DNA of 64,000 nucleotides from Eikenella corrodens (GTDB lineage Bacteria; Pseudomonadota; Gammaproteobacteria; Burkholderiales; Neisseriaceae): assembly GCF_900187105.1 (NCBI RefSeq), contig NZ_LT906482.1:682001-746000 (forward strand), given 5' to 3'. Position numbers and translations under genes: made by a program. Below are positions 9,304-18,700 of this stretch, piece by piece; position 1 is the first letter of the stretch, and the number at the start of each line of letters is the position of its first letter. Below the pieces are notes generated by a model, which was not told where the DNA came from, made no database searches, and saw only the letters and a program-made list of their open reading frames with translations.

Positions 9304-9559
9304 GATTTGGTGTGTATTGCTAAAGCGTTTAATTCCCCATATGGCATTGGCTTGCTATGGCGAATTAATCTGCTGTGTTATGAATAGATACAGCATTATA
9401 TCAAGCAGCAGGCACACAGGCTGTTGGCTTAGGTTTAAACAGGTAAACAGGCTACCTGAAAAACGCAATGGGCTTTAAGCGGCGTGAATTCAATTTAATT
9501 CAGGACAAGGCACGGCATAAAGGCTTAAAATATTCATTTTTTTCCAGCAGGAGAGAGCC

Positions 9560-10180
9560 ATGGCACAATTCTTCGCCATCCACCCCGAAAATCCACAAGA
9601 GCGGCTGGTGAAACAAGCCGCCGAAATCGTGCGCCAGGGCGGCGTGATCGTGTATCCCACCGACTCCTGCTACGCCCTCGGCTGCCAGATGGGCAACAAG
9701 GAGGCCATGGAACGCATCCTCGCCATCCGCCAAATCGATTTGAAACACCACCTCACCCTGATGTGCGCCGATTTGAGCGAGTTGGGCACTTATGCCAAAG
9801 TGGACAACAGCCAATTCCGCCAGCTTAAGGCTGCCACCCCCGGCGCCTACACCTTTATCCTGCCCGCCACCAAAGAAGTGCCCAACCGCACGCTGCACCC
9901 CAAACGCAAAACCATCGGTCTGCGCGTACCCGACAATAAAATCGCCCTCGCCCTTTTGGCCGAGCTGGGCGAACCCATGCTCTCCTGCACCCTGATGCTG
10001 CCCGAAGAAACCGAGCCGCAAACCGACCCCTACGAAATCCGCAACCTGCTCGAACACGCCGTGGATTTAATCATCGACGGCGGCTGGTGCGGCACCGAGC
10101 CGACCACGGTAATCGATATGACCAACGGCACCGAGCTTATCCGCCAAGGTGCGGGCGATACATCGGTATTTGGGTTGTAA
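9560..10180 (+). CDS. YciO-type Sua5/YrdC-family protein
   Basis: A 206-residue protein of the YrdC/Sua5 superfamily, whose characterised members make threonylcarbamoyl-AMP for the t6A modification of tRNA. Family motifs are GGVIVYPTDSCYALGC (about residues 28-43), KHHLTLMCADLSE and PGAYTFILPATKEVP; the KRKTIGLRVPD block is also present. The overall length and lack of a C-terminal Sua5 domain fit the YciO subgroup, whose exact role is less certain than TsaC. AGGAG precedes the ATG by about 8 bases. A DUS hairpin terminator follows. Confidence 0.9.
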   Translation: MAQFFAIHPENPQERLVKQAAEIVRQGGVIVYPTDSCYALGCQMGNKEAMERILAIRQIDLKHHLTLMCADLSELGTYAKVDNSQFRQLKAATPGAYTFILPATKEVPNRTLHPKRKTIGLRVPDNKIALALLAELGEPMLSCTLMLPEETEPQTDPYEIRNLLEHAVDLIIDGGWCGTEPTTVIDMTNGTELIRQGAGDTSVFGL

Positions 10181-10211
10181 CTGTCAGACTGTTTGTAAGC
10201 TGATTGTCCTT

Positions 10212-10242
10212 AAAGGCTACCTGAAAGTTTCAGGTAGCCTTT
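10212..10242. terminator. DUS hairpin after the yciO-type gene
   Basis: AAAGGCTACCTGAAA (10212-10226) and TTTCAGGTAGCCTTT (10228-10242) form a perfect stem followed by T residues. Confidence 0.8.
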
Positions 10243-10313
10243 TAATCTGGCAGCAGATTAGCTTAAAAACTGCCGCTGTAAGCTTTCAGTTAGCCCCTAC
10301 CCTACCCAAAACA

Positions 10314-10346
10314 AAACCGCCTGCATCCGTTGTGTGCAGGCGGTTT
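10314..10346. terminator. Terminator after tpx
   Basis: AAACCGCCTGCA (10314-10325) pairs with TGCAGGCGGTTT (10335-10346), just after the tpx stop on the minus strand. Confidence 0.8.
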
Positions 10347-10369
10347 CGCTTTGGCTTGGCTAAGCCGGG

Positions 10370-10864
10370 TTACAGCACGGCCAGGGCAGCTTCGTAGTTG
10401 GGCTCTTGGCCGATTTCGGGCACGAGTTCGGCGTGCAGAACTTTGTTGTTTTCATCCAGCACCACCACGGCACGGGCGGTGAGGCCGCGCAGCGGGGTGT
10501 CGGCCAGGGTGATGCCGTAGTCGGCGCCGAAACTGCTGCGGAAGCTGGAGAGCGTTACCACGTTTTCAATGCCTTCCGCGCCGCAGAAGCGGGAAAGGGC
10601 GAAGGGCAGGTCGGCAGAAACGCACAGCACCACGGCATTTTGCAGCGCGGCGGCGCGTTGGTTGAAGGTGCGCACGGATTGGGCACACACGCCGGTGTCG
10701 ATGCTGGGGAAAATGTTGAGCACTTTGCGTTTGCCGGCGAAGTCGGCCAAGGTTTTGTCGGACAAATCGGCGGCGGTGAGGGTGAAGGCGGGAGCGGCGG
10801 CGCCAACGGCGGGCAGGTTGCCTACGGTGTTGGCGGGCGTGCCGCGGAAGGTGATGTTTGCCAT
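10370..10864 (-). CDS. tpx: Thiol peroxidase (atypical 2-Cys peroxiredoxin)
   Basis: A 164-residue enzyme that reduces hydrogen and lipid hydroperoxides using thioredoxin. The peroxidatic Cys lies in [14 protein letters not shown] and the resolving Cys in SRFCGAEG, as in E. coli Tpx. The start [16 protein letters not shown] has AAAGGA 8 bases upstream; a longer in-frame reading of 93 extra codons runs through DUS-linked repeat sequence and is not coding. A membrane thioredoxin-like gene lies upstream on the same strand and could supply thiol chemistry at the envelope, although Tpx itself lacks an evident signal peptide. Confidence 0.96.
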   Translation of the reverse strand: MANITFRGTPANTVGNLPAVGAAAPAFTLTAADLSDKTLADFAGKRKVLNIFPSIDTGVCAQSVRTFNQRAAALQNAVVLCVSADLPFALSRFCGAEGIENVVTLSSFRSSFGADYGITLADTPLRGLTARAVVVLDENNKVLHAELVPEIGQEPNYEAALAVL

Positions 10865-10966
10865 TTTACTATCCTTTTCTTGATGTTGATGAAGATTGCT
10901 GTTACGCGGCGGCAAGGATAGAGGTTTTTCTACGGATTGCCAAGCAATGGCTACCTGAAAGCGCAG

Positions 10967-11060
10967 CTTCAACGAGGTTAAAACGCAGCGAAGCAAAGTT
11001 TCTGCAAAGCTAAAGCCCAGCTTCAACGGAGTTAAAACGACGCGCAGCAGCGTTTTGCAA
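10967..11060. repeat. DUS-linked GAAGCTAAAGC/GTTAAAACG repeat tract
   Basis: After a CTACCTGAAA the sequence repeats short modules such as GCTTCAACG, AGTTAAAACG, GTTTCTGCAAAGCTAAAGC. Similar tracts lie at about 946-1010, 11723-11800, 12526-12590, 25490-25680, 36494-36550 and 56560-56600. Confidence 0.6.
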
Positions 11061-11164
11061 GGCAATACAAAGCGGCGAGCAGCAGGCAATACAAAAATAC
11101 AGCCAAGCAACCCAACACCATATCGGCCATTCAGCCGGCTCACTATCCAACTTTGCAGGTAGCC

Positions 11165-11686
11165 TCACCCATCCAACGCATCCAATAAAGCAATCCGCGC
11201 GCGCAAGCCCCAATAGCTGGCCAGGCCGGTGGTGCTGTGGCGCACGCGGCCGTTTTTCACCAGCACGATGGTGGGCGTTACCTGCACCTGCCATTGCCGC
11301 GCCCAACCGCCATCTGCATCGTTTACCGTGTCGAACTGCCAGCCGTGCGTTTTCAGGTAGCCCCTCACTTCTTCATCGCTGCCCGATTGCAAAGCCACGC
11401 CCACCACAGGCACGCCGTTGCGCGCGAGTTTGTCCACCGCCGGAGACGTATGCCGGCAGATGCCGCACCACGAGCCCCAAAAATACAACACGGTGGTGCG
11501 GCTGCCGCCTAATTCGGACAAGGTGGTTTGCCGCCCTTGCAGGGTGTGCAGCGGCAGTGCGGCAACCTGCGGCGGCACGGCGGGTGCACGATACCAGTCG
11601 AGCAGCAGGCTGATCACGATAAAGGCAGCTACCATGGCGACGGCTTGGCGCAGGAAGGAGAAAAGACGTTGGCGGATAGGTGGCAT
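11165..11686 (-). CDS. Membrane-anchored thioredoxin-fold protein (TlpA/ScsD-like)
   Basis: A 173-residue protein with an N-terminal membrane helix (about residues 13-28, AVAMVAAFIVISLLLDWY) and a periplasmic thioredoxin fold. The active site is FWGSWCGICRHTSP (CxxC = CGIC) and the cis-proline loop is VQVTPTIVLVK. The pattern fits protein disulfide reductases or oxidoreductases of the TlpA/ResA/ScsD group, which act on envelope protein thiols. It lies upstream of tpx on the same strand but about 300 bases away, across DUS-linked repeats, so co-transcription is doubtful. An eikDUS is embedded in the coding sequence near 11350. Confidence 0.87.
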   Translation of the reverse strand: MPPIRQRLFSFLRQAVAMVAAFIVISLLLDWYRAPAVPPQVAALPLHTLQGRQTTLSELGGSRTTVLYFWGSWCGICRHTSPAVDKLARNGVPVVGVALQSGSDEEVRGYLKTHGWQFDTVNDADGGWARQWQVQVTPTIVLVKNGRVRHSTTGLASYWGLRARIALLDALDG

Positions 11687-11796
11687 AGCTTGGTTTGGAT
11701 GGTGTGTGGAAGGCTTAGGTTTTAACTTTATTGCAGCTCGGCTTTAGCTTCGCAGAAACTTTGCTTCGCTCCGCTTTAACTTCGTTGAAGCGGCGT

Positions 11797-11835
11797 TTTC
11801 AGGTAGCCTCAATCCCTAAAAAGGCTACCTGAAAA
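11797..11835. terminator. DUS inverted pair
   Basis: TTTTCAGGTAGCCT (about 11796-11809) and AGGCTACCTGAAAA (11822-11835) form a hairpin after the minus-strand gene at 11874. Confidence 0.65.
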
Positions 11836-11873
11836 ACAATGCGGAGCAGATTCTCAGCAACTGATGCCGGGCC

Positions 11874-12395
11874 TTATTTCTCGTGCAGCTGGCGGATTTC
11901 GTTTTTCAGCCATTCATCAAAATCGAGACGATGTCGGCAGAGGGTTTCGCTCCAATACAGGCAGCAGAAGGCGGTGTAGCGGGCGTTTTCGGTGTTTCGG
12001 GCAATCATTCTGGCAACGAAAGGTTCAAGCGTTGTCGCGCTGTGTCGCATCCCGCCGTGTTCGCCGTATTCGCCGCAGGTTTCGGGGTGGAGTGCGTCGA
12101 TTAGGGTTTCGATTTCGGGCTGGAGGGCGAGCCATGAGCCGTTGCCCTCGTCCGAATAAAGCACTTCTTTCAACCACAATTTGATGTTTTCCAGCCCCTG
12201 AATACGCGGGTCGTGCCAGAGCAGGCGCAGGGTGGCGAGCTGGGCTTCGCTTTCCGGAACACCTTGCGGATTATCGTGGTCGAATTGCCAGACGAGCTCA
12301 TAAAGGGCGCGGTTGCGCTTGGTTTCGGGCAGCTCGAGCAGGATGTCGCGGACTTGCTCGGGGGTGTGCCATTGTGGAAGGCTGAGTTTGGGCAT
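11874..12395 (-). CDS. Hypothetical helical protein
   Basis: A 173-residue soluble, mostly helical, acidic protein I do not recognise. It opens MPKLSLPQWHTPEQVRDILL and contains the clusters CGEYGEHGGMRHS (about residues 115-127) and FCCLYWSETLCRHRLDFDEW near the C-terminus. The His/Cys content could bind metal, but the spacing matches no motif I know. There is no signal or membrane segment. It has its own DUS hairpin downstream and another DUS pair upstream (about 12420-12458), so it is probably a single-gene unit divergent from murJ. Codon use looks normal for the window, so it is likely real. Confidence 0.7.
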   Translation of the reverse strand: MPKLSLPQWHTPEQVRDILLELPETKRNRALYELVWQFDHDNPQGVPESEAQLATLRLLWHDPRIQGLENIKLWLKEVLYSDEGNGSWLALQPEIETLIDALHPETCGEYGEHGGMRHSATTLEPFVARMIARNTENARYTAFCCLYWSETLCRHRLDFDEWLKNEIRQLHEK

Positions 12396-12666
12396 GATGT
12401 GTTTGGTGTGGGCGGTAGATTTCAGGTAGCCTTCCTTGACAAAATAGGCTACCTGAAAGCTTATTCAACGTTTCGCGCAGCATTCTACCGTATCTTCGCT
12501 CGTTTGCCCTGCGTTGCGGTCGGCGCTTTAGCTTCGCAGAAACTTCGCTTCGCTCCGTTTTAACTGCGTTGAAGCTGCGCTTTCAGGTAGCCTTTTCTTC
12601 GGCCTCTCCCACAAAAGCGGCTGCTTGCGGTACACTTGCGCCCGTTTTATCTATAGGTAATAAAGC

Positions 12667-14205
12667 ATGAACCTTCTTAGCGCGTTGGCGAAAATCGGCA
12701 GCATGACCATGCTGTCGCGGGTGCTCGGTTTTGTGCGCGATGCGGTGCTGGCGCGGATTTTCGGCGCGGGCATTGCGATGGACGCATTCGTGGTGGCCTT
12801 CCGCCTGCCCAACCTGCTGCGCCGTATTTTTGCTGAAGGGGCGTTTTCGCAGGCTTTTGTGCCGATTTTGGCGGAATACCGGCAGAAGAAATCGCCGGCA
12901 GAGACGCAGGAATTTGTGCAGCATGTGGCGGGGATGCTGATGTTTGCGCTGCTCATCGTTACCGCCATCGGCGTGCTGGCGGCGCCGGCGGTGATTTGGG
13001 CCACGGCCAGCGGCTGGGGCGGCAAGCCGGAGAAGTTTGTGCTGGCTTCGCAGCTTTTGCGGATTATTTTCCCGTATATCCTGCTGATTTCGCTATCGTC
13101 TTTAGTGGGCAGCATTCTCAACACTTACGGCAAGTTTTCCGTGCCGGCATTCACGCCGGTGTTGCTGAATGTGTCGCTCATCGGCTTTGCGCTGCTGGGG
13201 GCGAAGCATTTCGAGCAACCGGTGATGGCTTTGGGCTGGGGCGTGTTTTGCGGCGGAGTGCTGCAACTGAGTTTCCAGCTGCCTTGGCTGTTTAGGTTGG
13301 GCTTTTTGAAAATACCGAAGCTGCGTTTTGGCGATCCGGCGGTAAACCGCGTAATCAAACAGATGGCGCCGGCCATTTTGGGCACGTCGGTGGCGCAGGT
13401 GTCGTTGGTGATCAACACGAATATCGCGTCGTACTTGCAAAGCGGCAGCGTATCGTGGATGTATTTTGCCGACCGACTAATGGAGCTGCCCACCGGCGTG
13501 TTGGGCGTGGCGCTGGGCACGATTCTGCTGCCGGGGCTGTCCAAACACGCCGCCACGGGCGACAAACGGGAATTTTCCGCGCTGTTGGATTGGGGCTTGC
13601 GCCTGTGCCTGCTGCTCACGGCGCCGGCGGCGGTGGGCATGGCGGTGTTGGCCTTCCCGCTGGTGGCCACGCTGTTTATGTATAACAAAATCGGCATGCA
13701 CGACGCGCTGATGACGCAACAGGCGCTGATTGCCTATGCGGTGGGGCTCTTGGGGCTGATTCTGATTAAGGTGCTGGCGCCGGGATTTTACGCGCAGAAA
13801 AACATCAAAACGCCGGTGAAGGTGGCGATTGTAACGCTGGTGTGCACGCAGCTGATGAACCTGATATTTGTGTGGAAGCTGCAGCATGCGGGGCTGGCGT
13901 TATCCATCAGCTTGGGCGCATGTATCAATGCGGCGTTCCTGTTTTTATTGTTGCGGATTAAAGAGATGTATCAGCCCAAGGCGGGCTGGCGCGCGTTTTT
14001 GCTGAAGCTGGCGATTGCGCTGACCGTGATGGCCGGCGGGCTTTGGGCGGTGCAGCATTATGTGGCGCTGGAGTGGGTGCACGTGGGCGGCTTGCAGCGC
14101 ACGGGACAGTTGTTTGCGCTGATCGGCTTCGGCATGGTGCTGTATTTTTCCACACTGGGGCTGCTGGGCTTCCGGCCGCACCACTTTAAGCGACGGGAGA
14201 TGTAG
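12667..14205 (+). CDS. murJ: Lipid II flippase MurJ
   Basis: A 512-residue polytopic membrane protein of the MOP superfamily, with about fourteen hydrophobic segments. It flips lipid-linked peptidoglycan precursor across the inner membrane. The N-terminus has the MviN hallmark SMTMLSRVLGFVRDAVLAR then FRLPNLLRRIFAEGAFSQAF, including the conserved arginines lining the cavity. Length is normal for the family (about 510). The ATG follows a TAGGTAAT ribosome-binding stretch. A DUS-linked repeat precedes it. It is transcribed alone, with a stem-loop downstream. Confidence 0.97.
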   Translation: MNLLSALAKIGSMTMLSRVLGFVRDAVLARIFGAGIAMDAFVVAFRLPNLLRRIFAEGAFSQAFVPILAEYRQKKSPAETQEFVQHVAGMLMFALLIVTAIGVLAAPAVIWATASGWGGKPEKFVLASQLLRIIFPYILLISLSSLVGSILNTYGKFSVPAFTPVLLNVSLIGFALLGAKHFEQPVMALGWGVFCGGVLQLSFQLPWLFRLGFLKIPKLRFGDPAVNRVIKQMAPAILGTSVAQVSLVINTNIASYLQSGSVSWMYFADRLMELPTGVLGVALGTILLPGLSKHAATGDKREFSALLDWGLRLCLLLTAPAAVGMAVLAFPLVATLFMYNKIGMHDALMTQQALIAYAVGLLGLILIKVLAPGFYAQKNIKTPVKVAIVTLVCTQLMNLIFVWKLQHAGLALSISLGACINAAFLFLLLRIKEMYQPKAGWRAFLLKLAIALTVMAGGLWAVQHYVALEWVHVGGLQRTGQLFALIGFGMVLYFSTLGLLGFRPHHFKRREM

Positions 14206-14214
14206 CTTTGGAGA

Positions 14215-14256
14215 TTTCAGGTAGCCTTTTGACCAGCCGTTGGAGGTTACCTGAAA
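14215..14256. repeat. Imperfect DUS pair after murJ
   Basis: TTTCAGGTAGCCT (14215-14227) faces AGGTTACCTGAAA (14244-14256), so one arm carries a C-to-T change. It is probably still a weak hairpin. Confidence 0.5.
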
Positions 14257-14305
14257 ATTGAAAAACACAACTGCAACGAAGTTAAAACCACAATCCAAAC
14301 AAAAT

Positions 14306-14340
14306 AATCCGCCGGCAAGCCACATGCTTGTCGGCGGATT
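14306..14340. terminator. Bidirectional terminator between murJ and the 14361 gene
   Basis: AATCCGCCGGCAAGC (14306-14320) pairs with GCTTGTCGGCGGATT (14326-14340) with one mismatch, and a T-run follows on the plus strand. It serves the convergent gene pair. Confidence 0.85.
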
Positions 14341-14360
14341 TTTATCGTTGCAGGGGAGGA

Positions 14361-14582
14361 TTATTCGTCGTCTTCCTCTGCCAAGGCAGGATGCGCCGCT
14401 TCCTGATTGCGGCCGATCAGCCACAACGCGCCGCCCACCACAACGAATGCAATCTTAATGCCCCAGGCCACGCCGTCGCCCCAGTTGTAAATCCAAGCCA
14501 ATACTTTCGGCACACGGTTGAAGAAATCTAGAAAAATCGCCAGGATGCCCAAAATGGCCAAAGTGCTACCTATGTTTTGCAT
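14361..14582 (-). CDS. Small hypothetical inner-membrane protein
   Basis: A 73-residue protein with two predicted membrane helices, about residues 5-22 ([17 protein letters not shown]) and 43-60 ([16 protein letters not shown]), then an acidic tail ending AEEDDE. No family is recognised. AAGGGG lies about 8 bases before the ATG, which supports the start. It is convergent with murJ and divergent from luxS. Confidence 0.7.
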   Translation of the reverse strand: MQNIGSTLAILGILAIFLDFFNRVPKVLAWIYNWGDGVAWGIKIAFVVVGGALWLIGRNQEAAHPALAEEDDE

Positions 14583-14706
14583 AATTGTCCCCTTGTTTGT
14601 GGTTGAGAAAGAGGCGAAATTTTACACAAAGCATACATTTTTTCAAGCCACAAGCGAAAATGGTATGATACTGCCTTCGCAATCCCAACACACCAAAGGA
14701 ACCGCC

Positions 14707-15216
14707 ATGCCCCTGCTCGACAGCTTCACCGTAGACCACACCCGTATGCACGCCCCCGCCGTGCGCGTGGCCAAAAACATGCGTACCCCCAAAGGCGACG
14801 ACATCACCGTGTTCGACCTGCGCTTCTGCGTGCCCAACCAAGAAATCCTGCCCGAAAAAGGCATCCACACGCTGGAACACCTGTTTGCCGGCTTCATGCG
14901 CGAGCATCTCAACGGCGCCAACGTAGAAATCATCGACATTTCCCCCATGGGCTGCCGCACCGGCTTCTACATGAGCCTCATCGGCACCCCCAGCGAAGAA
15001 GCCGTAGCCGCCGCCTGGCAAGCCGCCATGCAGGATATTTTAAACGTACAAGACCAAAGCCAAATCCCCGAGCTGAACGAATACCAATGCGGCACCTACC
15101 GCATGCACTCCCTCGAAGAAGCGCAGCAAATCGCCCGCAACATCCTCGCCCGCCAAATCGGCATCAATAAAAATGCCGACCTCGCCCTGAGCGAAGATAT
15201 CCTCGGCAAGCTGTAA
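14707..15216 (+). CDS. luxS: S-ribosylhomocysteine lyase
   Basis: A 169-residue iron/zinc enzyme that cleaves S-ribosylhomocysteine to homocysteine and DPD, the precursor of autoinducer-2, in the activated methyl cycle. The metal site HTLEH (about residues 54-58), the catalytic Cys in [13 protein letters not shown] and [10 protein letters not shown] with the third metal ligand Cys are all present. The start [15 protein letters not shown] has AAAGGA 5 bases upstream; the longer in-frame reading back to 14518 overlaps the divergent gene and is rejected. A DUS hairpin terminates it. Confidence 0.97.
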   Translation: MPLLDSFTVDHTRMHAPAVRVAKNMRTPKGDDITVFDLRFCVPNQEILPEKGIHTLEHLFAGFMREHLNGANVEIIDISPMGCRTGFYMSLIGTPSEEAVAAAWQAAMQDILNVQDQSQIPELNEYQCGTYRMHSLEEAQQIARNILARQIGINKNADLALSEDILGKL

Positions 15217-15228
15217 ACCGCCAAACAA

Positions 15229-15264
15229 AGAGGCTACCTGAAACATATTTTTCAGGTAACCTCT
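15229..15264. terminator. DUS-type hairpin after luxS
   Basis: AGAGGCTACCTGAAA (15229-15243) faces TTTCAGGTAACCTCT (15250-15264), with one mismatch in the DUS core of the second arm. Confidence 0.7.
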
Positions 15265-15299
15265 ATCGCCCGCCAAACCAAATATTCGAAACGAAAGCC

Positions 15300-15515
15300 A
15301 TGCAAACCTTCTCCCTCAACGGCCACGAATACATCGCCCTGTGTGACCTCCTCAAACTCACCGGCCTGGCCGACAGCGGCGGCCAAGCCAAAACCTGGAT
15401 CGCCGAAGGCCGCGTACGCCGCAACGGCGCAACTGAAACCCGCAAAACCGCCAAAATCCTCGCCGGCGAAATCATCGAGTTGGATAACGGCAGCGCGATT
15501 GAAGTACAGGAATAA
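15300..15515 (+). CDS. Small S4-domain RNA-binding protein (YbcJ-like)
   Basis: A 71-residue protein that is almost entirely an S4 domain: YIALCDLLKLTGLADSGGQA, then KTWIAEGRVRRNG and AGEIIELDNG. This matches the YbcJ/YaaA group of ribosome- or RNA-associated S4 proteins. It follows luxS by 84 bases on the same strand, but the hairpin between them suggests separate transcription. An extended DUS inverted repeat follows, into which the Mu-like prophage has inserted. Confidence 0.87.
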   Translation: MQTFSLNGHEYIALCDLLKLTGLADSGGQAKTWIAEGRVRRNGATETRKTAKILAGEIIELDNGSAIEVQE

Positions 15516-15550
15516 CTCAGCCAAGGCTGGCGTAACCACCGATAAAAAGG

Positions 15551-15600
15551 CTACCTGAAAGTGCAATGCAGCAAAATTTCTGCATTACGCTTTCAGGTAG
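15551..15600. repeat. DUS long inverted repeat split by the prophage
   Basis: CTACCTGAAAGTGCAATGCAG (first 20 bases CTACCTGAAAGTGCAATGCA) at 15551 pairs with TGCATTACGCTTTCAGGTAG ending at 15600. The second arm stops in mid-DUS at GGTAG; the missing tail, TAGCCTTT, reappears at 23357, past the prophage. Confidence 0.8.
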
Positions 15601-15611
15601 AATATAAAAGC

Positions 15612-15679
15612 GCGAAACTTTGCATAGAAAGGCGGAAAACTTTGCATAGCTTACCCGTGGCGGAAAACTTTGCATAGCC
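15612..15679 (+). repeat. Three tandem transposase-type end sites
   Basis: Three copies of a GCGGAAAACTTTGCATAG-type motif lie at 15612-15627, 15631-15650 and 15659-15679, all in the same direction at the right end of the prophage. They resemble R1-R3 MuA-binding sites in arrangement. Confidence 0.7.
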
Positions 15680-15686
15680 TATTTTT

Positions 15687-15720
15687 AACCCCCGTTTAAC
15701 GACCTGTTAAGTGGGGGTTT
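15687..15720. terminator. Terminator at the prophage right end
   Basis: AACCCCC (15687-15693) and GGGGGTT (about 15713-15719) with GTTTAAC and GTTAA inside form a stem just after the stop of the long minus-strand fusion gene. The inner GTTTAAC motif also occurs at the other end and in the operator. Confidence 0.7.
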
Positions 15721-15743
15721 CGCATGCCTGTTTGAGCCCGCCG

Positions 15744-18700
15744 TCAGAACTTATAAATCAGGTGGTCGTCATACCGTGAGCTGTGGTTGATGGTGCTGCC
15801 CACAGTGACGGTTTGGCAGCCTGAAAAACGCTCCCAACCGGGCAGGCGCAGCTCGGCTACAAGGTCGAGATAGGCGGGCAGCTCGCTGCGCGTGCTCGAA
15901 AAGAATATGAAGGGCGGCCTTACCATTGCCATCAGGCGCAGGAACTCGACCATGCCGAAGTAGGCTGCCTTACGGTAGTTTCCCTGCTGGGTGCATACGT
16001 AGGGCGGGTCGAGCACCAATAACGTGCGCGGGTTGCCGATATGCTGCGGTAGCAGCTCGCGGTAGGATTGGCTGACTATCTCCACGCCTTGCAGGTAGCC
16101 TTGTGCCTCGGGGTAGTCGCTGAGGCTGATGCAGTTGTACATGGTTTTGCGGCATAGCTCGTCCAAGTCGGCGGCGGTGTTGCCGCTGAATAGCAACCAT
16201 GAAACCAAGCAGTCGAGGTCGATATAGCCGCCGAAGCTGCGGATGGCGGCCACGATGGCAGCCTTAATTGCTGGCGGTACCAGTTTGCTGCGTGGAACGG
16301 GTGCCAGCAGCCCGGCAAGCTGGCGGCGCAAACGGTTGATGTCGGGAATGTGTTGTAGGCGCTCGCCGGTGATGCTCTCGTCGGCCTGTGAAGTGCCGGT
16401 GCGGGTGTGGCCGGCAGCCTCGGCGTACACGGTAAAGCTCTGCGGTTTGACCGGGGCGGCGGGGGTGCGGCCGTAATACTGCTTGAGCCGCATATCGGCC
16501 AGGCTGTACACCCCCGCCTCGATAACCACATCGCCGGAAGCACCGGCATCCTTAAATACCAACTCGCCGCTTAGGGCATCCAAGTAACCCACCGCCTCGC
16601 CGTTGCCGGTTTTGGGATCGATGTTTTTGTACAGGGTGCCGTCGCGCTCGATTAAGCGGGTGCTGCCCAGGCGGAATACCCATGAGTTGAGCAGGCACTG
16701 GCGCGGCCACGGCTTGTTTTGCAGCACATTGGCTGCCTGGCTGTTGTTGGACAAGGTCAGGGTCAGACGCCGGGTGGCCGCACCGGCGGCGATATAGGAC
16801 ACGGTGGCGGCAGAAACCGATGCGCTGTATTTGCGCTGCGGCCCGCCGTCGTCCACTACGCTGATACTGATGGGTGTGGCCTTGTTGTCGATTTGGTGGT
16901 CTTGGTAGCGGATATGCCGCGCATCGCGTGCCAGCGCGGCCAGTGGAATGCTAAACGTACCGGAAACGTAGTTGATGGTAGCGCCGGGCAGCTTTTTGCC
17001 GTAGAGCACCAGGCCGCCGTTACCGTCATCGGAGATGGCGTGGGCGTAGGCACGGCGGCTGGAATGGGTGCGCGTACCACGGCGGGCGGACTGGCCGAAG
17101 CCGTTTACTGCCGACCAGTCCCAATAAGACTTGCTCTCGCTCTCGGAAAACGTGGCGGTTACCTCAATCAGTACTGTGCCGGCCTGACAGGGGCCGATGG
17201 TACCGCCGACCAAATCGGCATTGGTGGTGAGCGCCATCTGCTTGACCGTACGCTGCTCGGTGTAAACATCGGCGGTTACGCTGTAGGCGGCATTGGGGGC
17301 GTTTTGCAGGGTGATGATGCCCTGCGCATAATCCACCGCGCCCTGCACGTCGCCGCTCAATGCGCCGTTGCTGTCGGTAGCGCTCTTACTGCCGTTATGG
17401 CTCCAACCTAGGCGCAGGGTGCCGGGCTTGATGTTTTGCAGGCTGTTGTCGGTGAGGCGGCTGGTGGGCTGCACCGGCGGCAGGGTAACGGTGTTGCCGG
17501 GCTCCTGCCCGTCAATGGCTTTAAAAGCATCCAAAGGCGACCAGGCGACTACAATTTTGCTGTCCACATCAGGCTGAGCCGGCAGCGAAATCAGCACCGA
17601 ACCGCTGCGCTCGACCCGGCCGCGCACGGTGCCGTCGGCATCGCGCAGCACATAATCGCCGTTATCGGTCAGGGTGTACCAGTTGCCGCCGCTGATAAAG
17701 GACACGGCAGTTGCGCCGGGGGCGGGTTTGGGACGCAGCAATGGAGCCCACTCCGTACCCTGATTGGTGTCGTCCACGTTGATGATGGCGGTATAGTTGG
17801 CGGCGCTGTAGCGGGCGGCCGGCACGGCCAATACCTCCAAATCAAAACCGCTGGCGGCGCGGATCACACCTTTTTCGTAGTCCACCGCCAACACGTCGCC
17901 GCTGTTGTCTTTTTTCAGGTGGCCTTGGCCGTCGTCGGTGTAACCGGGCAGCTCCACCGTGCCTGGCTGCACGGATGACTCCAGATAGATGTCGCCGCTG
18001 TAGCTGCCGGCAATCTGCGCCATACGGCGGCGCGGGGCGGTCGGAATCCACACCCCCGCCCCGGTGGGGAACTGGTCGGCAAAAGCGGTCTCGATGATGG
18101 AGGTCGGCACCAGCTTTTCGTAGATTTGGTCTACCTGAATCATGCCGGATTGGGCGGTAATCGGTGCGGCCAGCGGGCGCACGCCGTAATAGCTGGCGGT
18201 ATCGGCCACCTGCGTTTCCAGCAGCTGGGAGGGCGGGTTGGCGTAGGTGGGCGAGGGATAGGCCACGCCCGGGAAGGCGATATTGACGCTGTTGATTAGG
18301 CCTTTGATAAAGTCGAAATCCTCGGCACTGTTCCCGGCCAAGGTAGAGATACCGCCGCCGATGCTGTTGATGACATCCAGCACGGTGTCTAATAAATCAT
18401 AGACGGCGACCGCGCCCTCTTTGATGGCATCGTAGGCGGAAACAAAGGTGTCTTTCAGGCCGCCTGAAACCGTGGCATCCATGCCGTTGATGCGCTCTTC
18501 AAGCCAATCCAGCATCCCGCCGATGTCCTGCAACACCGAAATCGCCGCCTCGGCCACACCGCCTTCGCCGAAGCCGTTGAGCAGCTCGGCGAAGCGGTTT
18601 TTAAGCAGGTTGATTTGGCCGTTGAGCGTTTCCACATTGCGGGCGGCATCAGCGGCAAACGCCTGCTCCAAGGCCGCGCCGAATTTGGGCAGGAACTCTT

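Noticed and set aside
11010-11143. Long N-terminal extension of tpx (start at 11143)
   Set aside because: The extension is translated DUS-linked repeat sequence; the Met at 10864 has a ribosome binding site and family length.
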